Below, in pieces: positions 1-13,800 of a stretch of DNA of 64,000 nt; the stretch's first letter is position 1; each line of letters starts with the position of its first letter. The notes beneath the pieces are model-generated. The model saw only the letters and a program-made list of their open reading frames with translations, did not search any database and was not told the origin of the DNA. The stretch comes from Phoebastria nigripes (Eukaryota; Chordata; Aves; Procellariiformes; Diomedeidae). The stretch lies in contig JAYKAV010002109.1 of assembly GCA_035582835.1 (NCBI GenBank), forward strand, positions 2,178,701-2,242,700. Reading direction: 5' to 3'. A program made the translations under genes and the position numbers.

Positions 1-583
1 AAGAAAATCTTTCCACCCTGTTAGCGGGGTCTATGCTTCAATGTTTCTCTCAGCAGAAGAAAGGCAAGAAGGGCTACCGAGAAATAGCAGTGGGTATTAT
101 TGTGGAGTCCCCCAAATCAGTGAAAGCCATAAACGTTGTGGCTCCTGGGGCTGCTGTGGACAGCCCGTTCTTCCCAAAAGAGTCTGTGGTATGACCAGCT
201 ATGAACACAAAGACCAACTTCTTCAATACCTTTGTAATTTATCTATGTGTATTATAACACCTCTAATGCCTTTAGCCACCACCACCACTCATTTGGGGAA
301 CTATCCTCATTTTGCATACAAAGCTNTCTACAAAATGAATCTGTTCTGATGACTCAGGGTCCCCTCCTATTGCCAACTTGCATTGTAAAACAAAGGCAAG
401 ACCAGGGTTAAAACACAGAGAGGAGAAGCCAACACACACTAGCTTTACCTGGAAGACCCCGATATTTGCACGGTTGATGTTACACCAAGAAATAAGAGCG
501 CTGGGTGACTGCAGACCTCCTGATGACTGCTGGGACCTGGAAAGGTGATGGAAACTGGGCAAAAAGGGAACAAAGGGGGTGGG

Positions 584-597
584 TGTGTGTGTGTGTG
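584..597 (+). repeat. Short (GT)n microsatellite
   Basis: gtgtgtgtgtgtgt following a G-rich stretch. Confidence 0.8.
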
Positions 598-2441
598 CAA
601 AATGAAAAGCCAATTGGCCAATAAGTTACAAGAAAACATCTTTAGGATGGGNCCAAAGAGGAGTATTAGCAGTATTCTGCTAACATATCCCTTCAGAAAC
701 AGCACGGTATGCCTGGTGACTGAGAAAAAGATTAAAACCCCCCTACTGTCACTCCTCATTCAGATAAGCTCACAAACATTGAATGCGTTACAGAACAAAC
801 AGTAACAACCCCAGTGGTTCCCCAAACCAATATATGGGATGGAGGGGAAAGGATTTATTCACCAATTCATGGGTCTTGCAAAACTCAAGTAGTATTTTTA
901 TTTAAGGAAACCATCAATATGAACCAAATCCCACCAGCTCAGACCAGCGCTCCACCAAGCCTCATCTTCAAGAGTTGCCAGCACCACCTTTTTTGAAAGA
1001 TGCAAGAAAATCAAAGTCGTTGTCGAATAACTTCTGAGGATGCATCTTTCTCATCCCTTGATTAATATTTGGTTTATATGGTACATTTTTTTTTTTTTAA
1101 ATCCTATCCTAAATAATACCAAGAAGTGGTTTCGTAATGAACCATCATGGTCTATTCCAGGCTATGGACGGGTTGAAAGTTTCCTTTGTATTTTCCTATC
1201 AGAGGTGATACCTGATTTACACCAATAACATTGAGTCTGGGGCCTTTTGAATCTCTTGTTCCTCCTAGACACTCTTGTGGCATCATGGCACACTAACACA
1301 AATGCCAAGAGCCACCAAGAACTGCACTCCAACTCTGCAGTTGGTAGATTCGTGTAAAAATGAAATTTCATCAATTCTGAAGGCTTAGCAAGTTCCCCTT
1401 TATAATCGATCCAGTTTATAGGTAGCCATAATCTATTTTATCAACTCAGATTTACTNATTAAAGTATAAGTGAACCAATGGTTACTATATCATATATATC
1501 AAAACAATATATAGATGAATTCATAGAAATACAAGAGTCATGTCCTCTAAAATTCAACTTTCTACTTGCCAGGCACCATGCTCAATAGACCTCTGGCTAA
1601 TGTCCAGTTTTGTGGTGGTGTTACCAGTGAATTCTTTAAAGAATGGATCATCATTATTGATGAACTTATAAGAAAGGTTTTGAATGCATTCAGAAATGAA
1701 AAAAAACCTTGAAAAAACCCAATATTTCATTGAGCAGGGACCAATCCCATCAACTTTCCACTAAACCTAAAGCTCCCCNCCCCACAGCAGAGCAGGGTCT
1801 TGCTGCCGAATGACTTGGGGGTCCAAACAGCCTTAAAGGTCTCATCCTACCCCCTCTGAAACTTCTGCTTGTCACCGTGAAANGCTGTATTTACACATTC
1901 TTCCTGGCAAAAGAATAAAGATAACGCTCCTTTCTGTTGGCTGTAAACGATGAAGGTATCCATTCAGGAAGAAAAACTCCCAAACAAAAGCCTTGTGCTC
2001 TCGCAAGCTACGCCAAGACTGAACTTCAAGTAACTTCTGCTTAAAAAGAGCTGTGAAAATAAAATATGCAAAATCAGTAAATGTATTTTTTCCTACTATT
2101 ACCTTAAACAAATTTCTCGAGAAAATTACACTATGTTTTCATTTTAAAATCACTTCTGATCTGATAGTTGGAAATGAAAATAACAGGTCATTAAAATGGC
2201 AGTTATTACAAGTATATGAAAAGTAAAAACAAGACATCAAATATAATGATGTCATTGATATTTATTTTACTTTCTGCTATATCACTAACATGCTTTTTTA
2301 TTTGTTTTGTAATAGAGTATTAAAAAACTATATACATAAAATATTACATGTTGCAAAGGATTAAAAATGTAGTGTAGGCACCAAACCAGGATTAGTATCA
2401 CTTAAATAGAAATACATGATTTAAAGTTAACGAATACGCAG

Positions 2442-2480
2442 TACCCAGGAGGTACCCTGGGTATCTACCCATGAGATACC
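2442..2480. repeat. Two overlapping short hairpins
   Basis: tacccagg (2442-2449) pairs with cctgggta (2456-2463) around a 6-base loop. ggtatct (2460-2466) pairs with agatacc (2474-2480) around a 7-base loop. The stems overlap, so only one can form at a time. Function unknown; may be chance. Confidence 0.5.
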
Positions 2481-2591
2481 TCAACACAGGGGAAGAGGAC
2501 AGGAGGAATTGGGGTGTTAGGTGAGGAAAGGTGCGTGGATAAATCGGCCATCGCGAACCTTACGTCCTGAATGCTTTATGAAAAACAGATG

Positions 2592-2632
<41 letters not shown>
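2592..2632. repeat. T12-A29 homopolymer junction
   Basis: Twelve T directly followed by 29 A, a self-complementary low-complexity tract. Confidence 0.9.
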
Positions 2633-2637
<5 letters not shown>

Positions 2638-4163
2638 ACAAGATTTCACAGCCATTTAAACCCAGTCGCAGGAACTCAATGTTCTTTCTTGGACCGTGGC
2701 CGTCATTTACCTCTCGTGTTGAAATATCGTGAAATTCCCAATTAGGGCCAGGTTTCCCCAGGGCGGCCGCCCTGCGCGAGGCAGCTCCATGTGTGGCATC
2801 CCAGCCCCGCGATGACAAGCCCCAACAGCCCTCCCGGGCAGGGAAAGTTCCTCCTGCTTTGCAAAACCGAGGCAGGAGGAAGAGGGAAACAAGAGGGATG
2901 GAAATGAGAGTGCCAAAAAGGTTGTCTACCAGGAGATGGGAGGGTTTCAACCTCCCCAGCGCCCAGCTGGGCGTGCTTCTGCGCAGCTTGCTCTATGGGA
3001 GGGGGGGGGAAATCAGAAAACCTTTAATTGGGGTGTGAGCTGAAGCGCGGTGGGATGCTCTGCTGCGTACGGCAGTGCCGGTTTTAGATAGCAACTTTTG
3101 GGGACTGTTACTGAGCTGCTGCACGTAATGCAGGCGTTTCCTGAGCTTCTGTGGTGCTAATGCAGGACTTTGCACTCCAGAACCACCCGTGTAGTAAAAT
3201 CATCATCATTGAATGTACTTTAAGGAGTAATTATTCTTATATTACAGAAAAACAGCCTTTACAAATTCAATTCATTTTAAAAAATAAAATAAAATCCCAA
3301 AGTAAGAGGTTTTTTTCCAAAAAACTACCACTCCTTCCCATACCCAAAGCAGAATATTTGGCCTCGGTTCTAGAGCACAAATAATTTTTTCCATAACTTT
3401 TTTTGGGGTCTCTGACCATTCCTTTTTGCCATCCTGCTTGGTATGAATCAAGGCGATGAAGAGAATACAGCAGGGTACTGAAGACGCAGGGCTGTTGAGC
3501 TGAGCAGGCAAGCTTATGATTAGACAAAAATTGTACTTCCTTAACGGTGTTTAACATCTATGTGATGGATCCGAGCAATATATTGTGCAAACATCTGGTG
3601 TTCCAGCGGTGAGATGGATCACGTGGACGGATGATCAAATACAGCGAGGCTCATCGCTCTTCCGTCGGAGACGCATGGTCACGCAGCGAAGGCGCATCTT
3701 TCTACTTGCTCTGGCTGCTGATCTATTGATTTTGAACCGCTCTGATTCCCCCTGTGTCTGGCTGTAGATGCAGAAGAGATGAAGCAACTGGGAAATCAGC
3801 AAAGCAGCAAGCTGAGCAGTACAAATTGGTAAAAATTATTTAATACTGGGAAGCTGATCTAGTCACCCCCTGGTAATACTGTCAATTAAGTGTATGAAAT
3901 TAATATTAATTATCAACAATGAATTGTTTGCAACTGTAATAATGAATAGAGAAAATAAGAAGAAACACAGCACATTTACGATGCAAAAATGTTGGCTGTC
4001 TCTGAGTATTTCCTCTGAAATCTGTTTTGGTTCCATTAAGAAGTACATTCATAAATATATTTTCTTAGTATTTGAGTTGCAAATCAGCCTAGACAGATTA
4101 GAAAGTGCCACGAAGCAAATGTATATGTTGAAATTCTGTCTGAGCCAAGGAGTTATATTCATT

Positions 4164-4185
4164 AAAAAAAAAAAAAAAAAAAAAA
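4164..4185 (+). repeat. Poly(A) run, 22 bases
   Basis: Uninterrupted A. The sequence upstream has no SINE or retrogene signature that I recognise. Confidence 0.85.
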
Positions 4186-4848
4186 TCAGAAAAAACCCAC
4201 AGAGATGCTCAGCAAGAGCAGTCATCTTTGAGAAAGAGGAAGCCAGCAGCACTTGGAAATATTTTAACAAGAGAAGCACACACTGGAATATCACTCCCAG
4301 CCCACGCTAATGTGCTGATGCCTATCAACAGATTGCAATAACTTTCTTCTCATGTTGGGGAAAAAAAAACCAAAAGGAAATGGTAAACCTATTCTATAAG
4401 CAAAGAAATCTTAATCTCTGATACGTTATTTATAATTAGTTTTAACTAATAATTTTAATCCATTTCTGGATTAAAAGTGCACTTCGCTCTGCACCTGCAA
4501 GGAAGATACGCCAGGGGAAAAAGCTGTTGGAAGAAGAAAGGCACNAACCGGGGTGCGAGAGGCCACTCTGCTCCCTGAAGCCAAGGGAGGACGAGCTGGT
4601 GGCAAACCCTGGCTTCATCCACCTCCCCTCTCCCGTGTGCTGCTTTTTCTTCCATTCTAGTCATNAACGCTGGTTTCCTCTCTAACTTTACATTTAAAAG
4701 GACGGAGACCTTCAAAACCAGGAAAAACATTTTCAGCTGCATATAGACAGCATTTGGGAGAAAGTGCTCAACGTCAAATATTTTTTGTGACGGTAAAATA
4801 GTGCAACTACTTAAGCAGGAGTGCAATTTTTGTGTGCGTCTCTATCAC

Positions 4849-4895
4849 GGGTCNGGAAAACCCATTCCCCCATGGGTCGGGGAAACCCATTCCCC
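4849..4895 (+). repeat. Short tandem duplication, two 22-bp copies
   Basis: gggtcnggaaaacccattcccc (4849-4870) recurs as gggtcggggaaacccattcccc (4874-4895) after three bases (cat). One of the differing positions is an ambiguous base. Confidence 0.8.
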
Positions 4896-7800
4896 TTGGC
4901 ATGACATCTGCTAGAGGGAATCTTCTCCTTTGCCATTAAAGCTAGCCATGCCCTCAGAGATGCAGGAGAGACCTTGATTATAACACCATTAACAAGGGCA
5001 TCAGATTATATAGTGTATCACAGTGCGATTTGATCAAAATAAGTCTTTAGAGAAATATTTCCCTCTGGACTATCTTCCTCCACCCCCAAATTCAAAATAC
5101 TCCCACCTGACATACGCTACAAGCGTAGTCAAGTCCGAAGGCACAATAATTGTTCCTCACCAATCACATTGGGTTTTTTTTAAAACTTGTAAGACCAGAA
5201 ATTAAGTTTTCCCTATTTGGGATTATTTTCCAGTGTTTACTTAGCTGAACTGAAGGGCGACACTAGTTTATAGGTTAGGAAAGTATTTGGTATGGGAATT
5301 CTAGCTAACCTGTCTGGGTTTCCCAAGGCTGGGCTCTAGGAGAGGCAGATCCAGCACGAGGGGGCAGGAGGGTCCAGCGGTAGGAACAGCACTGGAAAAA
5401 GGGATACAAGCAGTTGGTCTTCCCAGTTGGCCAGGTTTTCAAATCTATGGGCAATAAGTGAAGAACAATGGAAATTGGTGAAAGCACCGGTTCTCCCGTG
5501 GTGTTTGCCACAAGCTAGGAGAAACGGAAAGGTTTAATTTCTTCTGGAGTAAGAGCGTGGTCTCTGCCGGCACAGCGAGTTCCCGGGCATGGGCAGCCGT
5601 CACAAGTCCGGGAATAAAACAGCTCATGACTCTCAACCAAAACCAGCCCCAGGTCCAAAGCAGCTGTTTAGAAACATCAGACAGTTAATGCTCAGTCTCC
5701 AATTCCAGAATCTACGCTTCGAGTGAGGAAAAAAATTAAGCTGCAAATGTTCATTTAGGTAATTTCCTACCAAACATCTATGCTTGCTTTCCCTGCAGGG
5801 CTCCTGTGGACGTGGGGTTGGGCTGTGCAGCGTGCCCGAGGAAGCCATAGCCTCACGCCAGCTCTTGCCGGCGTCACAGGAGGCGTTTTGGCACCAGGGA
5901 GCTCAGGAACAGCTGGAGGAGGTGAGCAAAAAGCCATTGCATACCACGAAAATTGAGCTGGACGCGCATCAGTCTGCTAATGCAAGTCTCTGTACAAACA
6001 CGCGGCCGCTTTCTTGAAGGACCCGCACACTAACCGAAGGGCTGATGAACTTTAGAAACCCGTAGCATCATAAGCAGTATTAATCCTTTTTTAGAGCCAT
6101 GTATAAAATGATGGATCAGTTATGCTGCTTGAGGGGCATAAATATCATTTATTAAGACAACCATGGTTAGTTCTTTGCAATTTTTTTTTTAATAGAAAGC
6201 ATGAATCTCACTTAAAGCCAGATTTATGCTCACCCTCGCCTAACCCAGCGCCAGGATCTTTGATCCCAAATTATTTAGGAAGTGGAGAACTCTCTCCTGC
6301 ACGGGGCATTTCTGCTTGAAATGTGCAATAAGCAGCAAAAAGAGTAAGATCCCTGGGGGTTAAGTCTTTCTGCATCCTCAGTGCACATCATGGACTTAGT
6401 TGAGCCACAAAGTTACACGTTATAGTTGGCACGCTCTGGAGGAAGCTCCTATGCCCCAGACAAAGCAGCTGTTTACAAGGGGAAAAAAATTCTTCCAACT
6501 CAAGGAAATGAAAACGGCGTAAAGAGAGAAAACAACTCTTGAGCTTTATAATGTTGATATATACTAATCTAAGTAGCTACTATTGTGAGCTGATCTGTGG
6601 CATTTCCGCCCTTCCTCCAATCTGTCACAAAAGCAAGACATTCAGCATTACTTATTCAACAACAAAAAAATAAACAGTAGAACCCAGATGAAGTGTTTGT
6701 TCCTGCAAACTGCTCCTTTGCTCTTGCTTAAGGAAAGCAGCAATGCAAATTGAATTATATAGAATTCATACAATACATACAGTAAAGAAATAAATGCAAA
6801 TTACTTACCCAGATTCTTCCCAAAGGCCTTTGCATTTTTTTGCATAAAATAATCCGTTACTGAAATGCATTTGTAGGTGCAACATACAATTATTTTAAAA
6901 GCACTCAGCAAAATGACTTAAAAGTTTAGGGCAGAAGCTGAATAAAAATGTCATTTCCAGTTTGAATGTTGAGAGAAACTGAGACAGTGATAATGTCACG
7001 TTGGGATTTCAACAGGAGGACTTGGGCAAACAGCGCTTCCAACTGGGAAACACCCACTATCACCTTTAGTAATGAGTAGTAACGAGAGCCCTGAACCTCT
7101 CCCGGCGCCAGAAGCAGATCCCTGGGAAAAGTTCCCACAAACAAATTGCTGCAGGCTGCCATCCCCATCATCTCCATCCTGCCGCCCACCAGCCCTCTCC
7201 CTGCTCCAACCTCTCCCTTTCCCCGCGGATGGTCGGGCTCCCCAGGCTGACACCCTGGCTTTTGCAAGAGCCTGGGGGAGTTACTCTGGGCTTTTCCCCA
7301 CCCCNAATTAATGTTTCAGTTGATGTTTTAATATTAGGTTCACCCAAACTTTCTGATCCAGTTTCAATAAGTTTAACAAGGCCTTAAGAGATTTTTTTTT
7401 CCCCCCCTTTTTTTTTTTTCATTTTTGCAGTAATTTCCATCCCTCCTCCCCATCCTGTCTTGCAGCATCACAAGAGATCCCACTTGGTTCTGTCCTAATT
7501 AGACAAAATTTCGAAGTTAACCTTGTCAACACGCGCACCAGCCACACGGAGGCGGGGTGTGGGAAAGGCCGTAAGCGGGGGGCGGCGGAGCGGGGACCCC
7601 CGCGCCCGCAGGAGGCAGCCCCGCTCCCACCACCCTTCTCAGCCTCTTCTGCATTCAAAGGGCTTCTATTTTCAACAAAAATCTGATTGACTCTTTTAAT
7701 GAGACTCTTTCAGAGCGTCAAAAGGCAAGTGAATATTAAAATTGAAGTTCATAGGAAAAGCTTTAATTTGGACAGGAAAAATAGGGATAACAAGCTGTTC

Positions 7801-10800
7801 AGGGTACAGCTTCCCTCCGAATGGGTGTATGCGCCGGTTCGTGTATGGATCGGCTTCAGGAACCAGAAATCAGTTTGCACATTAAAAACAGCTGCAATCC
7901 TTAGAAATTTATGGGAGATGGAGGGAAAATAATTCTGAATAATACAGGCCCTTTGACATTAACTTAAAATTATTTTTTAAATAAATTGATTGTAGTTTTA
8001 TTTATAAGCCCGAGCCTTCTGCAGCTCACAGCACTGCTGAGGGGGGAGGAAAGACAACCTTCAGCTGGTGTAAACTGTCGGAGCTGGAATTTAAAGGAAT
8101 TGGGACCATTTATGCTTAGTAAAGGTCTGCTCCGGAGTACTGCTCAGGATCGTACGAATCCCTTCTCTTTCAGGAGAAGGGCTGTCTGAATGTCACTCAC
8201 ATTGCCCTTTATTTTTATCCATTAGACAAACAAAATGAATGATCACATTTATGCCGCGGACAGAAAGCAGACCCCACAGGCTATATGTTGTGAAAAGAAC
8301 TCTTTCTACCGAGCAAGATAATGCTTGAAAAGGTGAATGAAAAGATTTTAGTAAAGAGGAAAATGTCCCTGTAGGACCCTTCCTAATTCTGAGCTCTTCA
8401 GTAACGTCAGCCTCGCTAATCCATACCTAGCTGTGAGTTCAAATGAAAAATTCATTAACTTTGTGTCCTTTAATTTATTAGGTGTAGCAACACTCCTCAT
8501 CAGGGGAAGGGCTGAAAGGAGGGGACAATCAGGGCTCTTTTATTCTTTTTGCAAATCTACGGGCTCACAAAGGGAGAGGACCAGTTTGTGAGAAATTACA
8601 CTCGCCTAATTAGAAGAGCCGCTGTTTGCTCTCGCAGGCACGCCGAAGCCGACCAAAGGAAAAATGTAAAATCTGCCATCAAAGACCTGAAACGGCCACG
8701 GCTAAAACCACGCCAGGACCAGACAACAGCGGAGGCACCTCAGCGACCGTTTCATCCCACAGTGGTACGTAAAAAGGGAACGCATTAGGAACGAGAATAA
8801 CAAAGTCTTTTATATAGTGAATTAAAACTGAAATCTGGACTGCCTACACCGCAGCAGGACTAGATGCTGCTTTATATCCACTACACCAACTGCTAGATAC
8901 CTCTTATACCCGTGTTATGGCACGCTGTAGAGTTTTTCCCAGCAAACTGCCTAGGAAAGCTGAGTTTGGGTGCGGGAACCAAGGGTAGGAAATATAAAGG
9001 ATTTTTTCCCTCTGAACACTGTCTCACTCCAGGGGCTCAGGGATCCCATCACAACCCCTCTCTGCTCAGCTTCCACAGCTGGACCTGGGGATAACAAACC
9101 ACACCCAGCTTTTTCACTGGCCTGATAGAAGGATGCAGTTTTATTCACAGTAACACAATATTTTGTCCTTACATGACCCTCCCCGGTGTCCTTTCCCTCC
9201 CTCTTTGGAAAGGAATAAATAATTATCCTTCTTTTCTGCCAGGAAACACAGATAGCGAGTGGGGTGAAATGGACTGCAGCCAGGGCAGAGCCAGCAGCAG
9301 AGCCCTGTCTCCAGCCTGCCAGTCCCAGGACCTATTAACATTAATGCTTAATTAGTGTTTACTTTTTCCAAGCAAAATGTAAACACGTAGCTGCACCAGC
9401 CAATACCAGCTGTGACGGGAGAGTGATGTTATCCAAAAGCAATTTCCTCTCCTTTCAAAGGGGCATCTCCAGTAGGTAGAACCATAAAGCAGCATCTGAA
9501 TCCCGACACCTCATATTGTGCATTTACAAAGCACAGCAGCGGGGTTGTATCACCAGTTACGAGGTAAGACCAGCGACTGCTTAGACTGACAAGAAAGGTG
9601 AAGTCAAGTAGTAGGAAAAAAAATACTCAACAAAACCCACAAAANCCCCGACCCTTTTGAGGATCCTGCAGCAGTCATACATGATCTCAATTACGGAAAT
9701 ACAAACTGTCTTGATAGCCATATGGATATACTCTTTGAAGAAGCAAATTATTGATACCAAAATTAATTGTTCTTTGGAACAGCAGAAAACTCTGAACAGC
9801 TGTAAAAAATGTTCACAATGAAATCTGAGTCTAGCAGAGGTTAATCTGGGTTTAAGTTTCTTTACAGATATTAAAATGAAGTTTAGCTGAGCCAGAAGTT
9901 CATGAAATCAGCTTGTTTCTCATGCCCGTCTCTTGCTCACAAAAATGATACAGATGCTCTGGCTGTTGGCCCTCCACCCCCCAAAACTGATGCCCTATTT
10001 ACCCAAACACGTAGCATGTTCCTCCGTCACCAGCGGTACCTTCCCAAGGCTGGCTGGCCAAACGTCGCCTTCCTTGTGATCTGAGTTCTCCCACTCCAGG
10101 GATCACGTAGACAAACAGTTGGAGGAGAAAGTCACACATGTGAGGATTTTCTGCTGCGATTACTGAAAAAATAAATCTGCAAATATTCTCTGTCAGTGAT
10201 ATTTCTAAAACCTCCGTCACATGGGTGTTAGGATAGCAATTAGTCACGGTTTCATAGGGGATGGATATGGTGGGGAAAGAATAGCTTATGTTTATCTGTC
10301 ATCAAGTGCTTTTTTCAAATATTGGAAATTAGGAAAGTGCTACATCACCTCCTGTATGCCCTAAAAGCGAAAGAAAAAGCCAGTTGGTGTCCCTTCTCTG
10401 TAGGACACTCCTGGAAGGAAGCCTTAGGGGTAGAAGGTAAGCAAGTATCTTGAGCAGCNGAGCTGAAGCAAGACCATTTTTCTGGAGGGGGGGTGCACAG
10501 CCACCTATTTCTCACTAACCACGTGCCATGCTGAAAATCAAATGTAAACGTTGATTTTGCAGCCATAAACTGAGTCCCTCTGGGGTGGTGGAAAACCATC
10601 ATTGAGAACAACCAGAGCTGATGCAGAAAAAATATAACCAACTGTTAACTGTATATAAACGGCCATCGGTGCTTACATACAACATCAATACAAGGACAGG
10701 TGAGATATAGAAGGTGCTAATGCTGCTTAAAGGAGGCAGACTTCAGAAAATGTGTATGACATGGAATCATCTCTGAGGTTGAAGACAACTATCCCATAGT

Positions 10801-13800
10801 GTTACCTAAATGATGCATAACCTAAAACGATAGGAATTAACCTGGTTACCTGGCAAGAACAAGAGGTCATTCAGGCTCAGGTGAGCAGCACAGGGAAAGA
10901 GCTGGCAGGACATTACAAGCTGTACTAAGTAAGAATTGTAAATAACACAGTAATATCTTTATTCCATCTCATCTTATGGTAGAGTTCAAGTTTTGGTACT
11001 GTGACAAGGAAACATCTGAAAGCAAAGGGCACCTGGGAATACAGACATTGTCACCGTGGCTGAGATAATCAGTTGTGGTGGTTTTTCTTCAAATACAGAC
11101 ATACATATTTACTGTAGAGGAATTCCACATGCAATTAAGTACATATTCATGACTCCAGGGTCCCCAAACCAGCCTTCAATCCCCAAAAGCAGGACATGTG
11201 AAAGGGTGAAGGTGCAGGACTGTCCCCGCAGCAAGCGAGGTCAGCGTTATCACAGACTGGTATGCGGGTACATGCCACGGTTCTCAGTAAAGCATAAATC
11301 ACAGGAATTACTATGCAAATATATGATGTATGATTTTTTTAAGCTGCACTTATATTTTTCTTTAAAAGCTTAAATTGGAATTAAGTTTTGTGATTGCCCT
11401 CCATGCAAGGACGACTTTAGCACAGAGCAGGGTGTAATCTGTCATTGAGGCACTAGAATAACCAGCTAACCACAAATCACAAATAGAAAATTGCAAAAAC
11501 TGCCTTGGTGAAACACAAAAAAGGTAACTTAACCTAGAACAAANAAACAATGGGCAAATGCTTTCATCTTTCACCCGCGAGGAAAACTTCTGAAAACATA
11601 CGTAACTGCAGCGACGCTTTTTGGAGGTTTATTGCTGTTTGCAGGTCTCACCAGATAATTGCAGGTACGATGCCAGTCTTGCCTGCCTAGAGAATTTTGA
11701 TCTCCTGCCTGACTTTCTCAAATATAATTTATTTCGCAGTGTCCTACAGCCCTGAAGTTAGGCGATAAGTGCATTTCACAAAGTAGGTGAACTTCTCACC
11801 TGGAGAAGTTGTACACCACGCTGTTTGGAGATGACACCCACAGAAGCAGCTCAGTAACCTGGGTATTGTCACTCCCATTAACTCTTAATCCTTTGGAAAT
11901 AACAGCTTCAAGTCATAGCGGGGTGGTACAACGTGAAGCAGTAATTTGCATGCCACATCAAGCTAGAAAGGTAGATTGTGTGTATGTGAGGGCACAAAGG
12001 TTGAAAATTATTTATTATGAAACATAACTCTGCAAAGGCTTAGCTAGACACCTTTGATGTTTGTGAAGAGCACCATCTGAGCTCATATTTGGAATAAAGT
12101 AGCTAGCTCAATGATATCTTCATTTCTTGAAGACAGTTGTTCAGTCTCTTTTCTATACTNTATGTTCCACATTAAGTCATTATCTATGCTGTTCACTCCA
12201 TTAATTCTGCTAGTTTTATTAGCAAAGTTCTGCTGCCTGGTCCTGTAGCAGTGACAAGCATTTCTAAAAGCTAATCTGACAGATAATGACTCCATTAAGT
12301 GTTGAATACTAATTGGTTTACATCAGGGGCCTGAAATTAATTGATGTAAATAAATTAGCACCTGAGCATGCATCACCCCAGCTTTGGATTTTCCTAAATA
12401 CCAATGATTTTTAAAGCTTGTATCCTCAGCAAAATGCAACGGAATATAAACAGACAGGATGAGTAATTAAAATGTGGCAACAAAATAAGACTATCAAGAT
12501 GAGCTTAACAAAGATTGTTTACCTATTGATGGAAAGGGTAGTGCCTGCCTGTACAGTCTGTTTACACTGCTCTGACTCCTACAAAAGATACTTTTCTGAC
12601 AGCTTTCCAAAGATATAATTATCATTACTATTAATAACAGTGACACTGGCCCCCACACCGTTACTAAGATTTAGTAAAGTTACGTGATACGCAGGGAACG
12701 CGTGCTATTAATCACAACAAACACCTGCCCCCCCTTAAAAGTCAAGACTTCAATTATTAATTCAAGGAATTAATAGAAGTTATTTTGTTTTAAAAGGATA
12801 AAACCTCATTATAGCAGAGATTTGTCATTAGAATGACACAAATAATGACTAATTTCTAAAGCTTGGGAGAGCGAGAGTGTGCGTGTGTAGTTCGGGCATC
12901 TCAAGAGCAGTCAATAGGTTAGAAGACACCAACAAATACAGTCTATTTTTATATACAGATTTACTACATTCACTTTCACCTTTATAAGGAAAATAAAATC
13001 TAATATAAAGCAATAACTACCTGAAAAGAATCCGCACGTCTTGGGAAAGCGGATATCATTTGGAGTGTAAAGCAAATTCAACCTAGGACAATATATGGAC
13101 AGTACCAGGCAACGTATGGGCACACAGCTCCATCACCACCAGAGAGCTCACCCATATTTGCTACGGGGGTGGTGAAAAGCTTTGGGAAAGCCACTGAGGT
13201 TGATCAAAAGACACCCATTATCTTCAGTCTGCTTCGGATCAACTTTCTAATTACTCCCATCGATTTCAGATCAGATACACAGATTATTTTTACGTGCACC
13301 GAGGAACGCTTTGTTTTGACAGAGTTATCACCACTGTGAAAACATTAAATGACTTAGAGTTATCCTGCAAAGGATGTGAACAAAATTTCTGGAGGCTGAC
13401 ATCATCTTCCTAAGGGAATTAGGAAACACAAGATTATCAGGAAGAAATTTGTTGAGAAAATTTGTAAGGAACCTGCTGCCAGGTCTCTTGAGATATACAA
13501 AAGTCTCTTTTACAAAAAATAATTCTGAGTATGGATTTCATTTTAGTGAATATTCTATAAATTTCTGTGAGCCCCCAATCAGGATAATTTCAATGAGATG
13601 TTATCATTTTCCAGTATTTGACTAACAATGTTACTGTGTATACAGATAGGTATATATATGCCATTTGCAAAGCCAGTGAGGGATGGAAGATGCTGTTACG
13701 GTCACAGGGAGAGCCAGGGTCCTCCTCTCCCCTCCCACCCGGACACCTGTACCTGCCAGGGCCCCGACCCCCAGCACCGGTGTCGAAGCAGGAACCCAGC

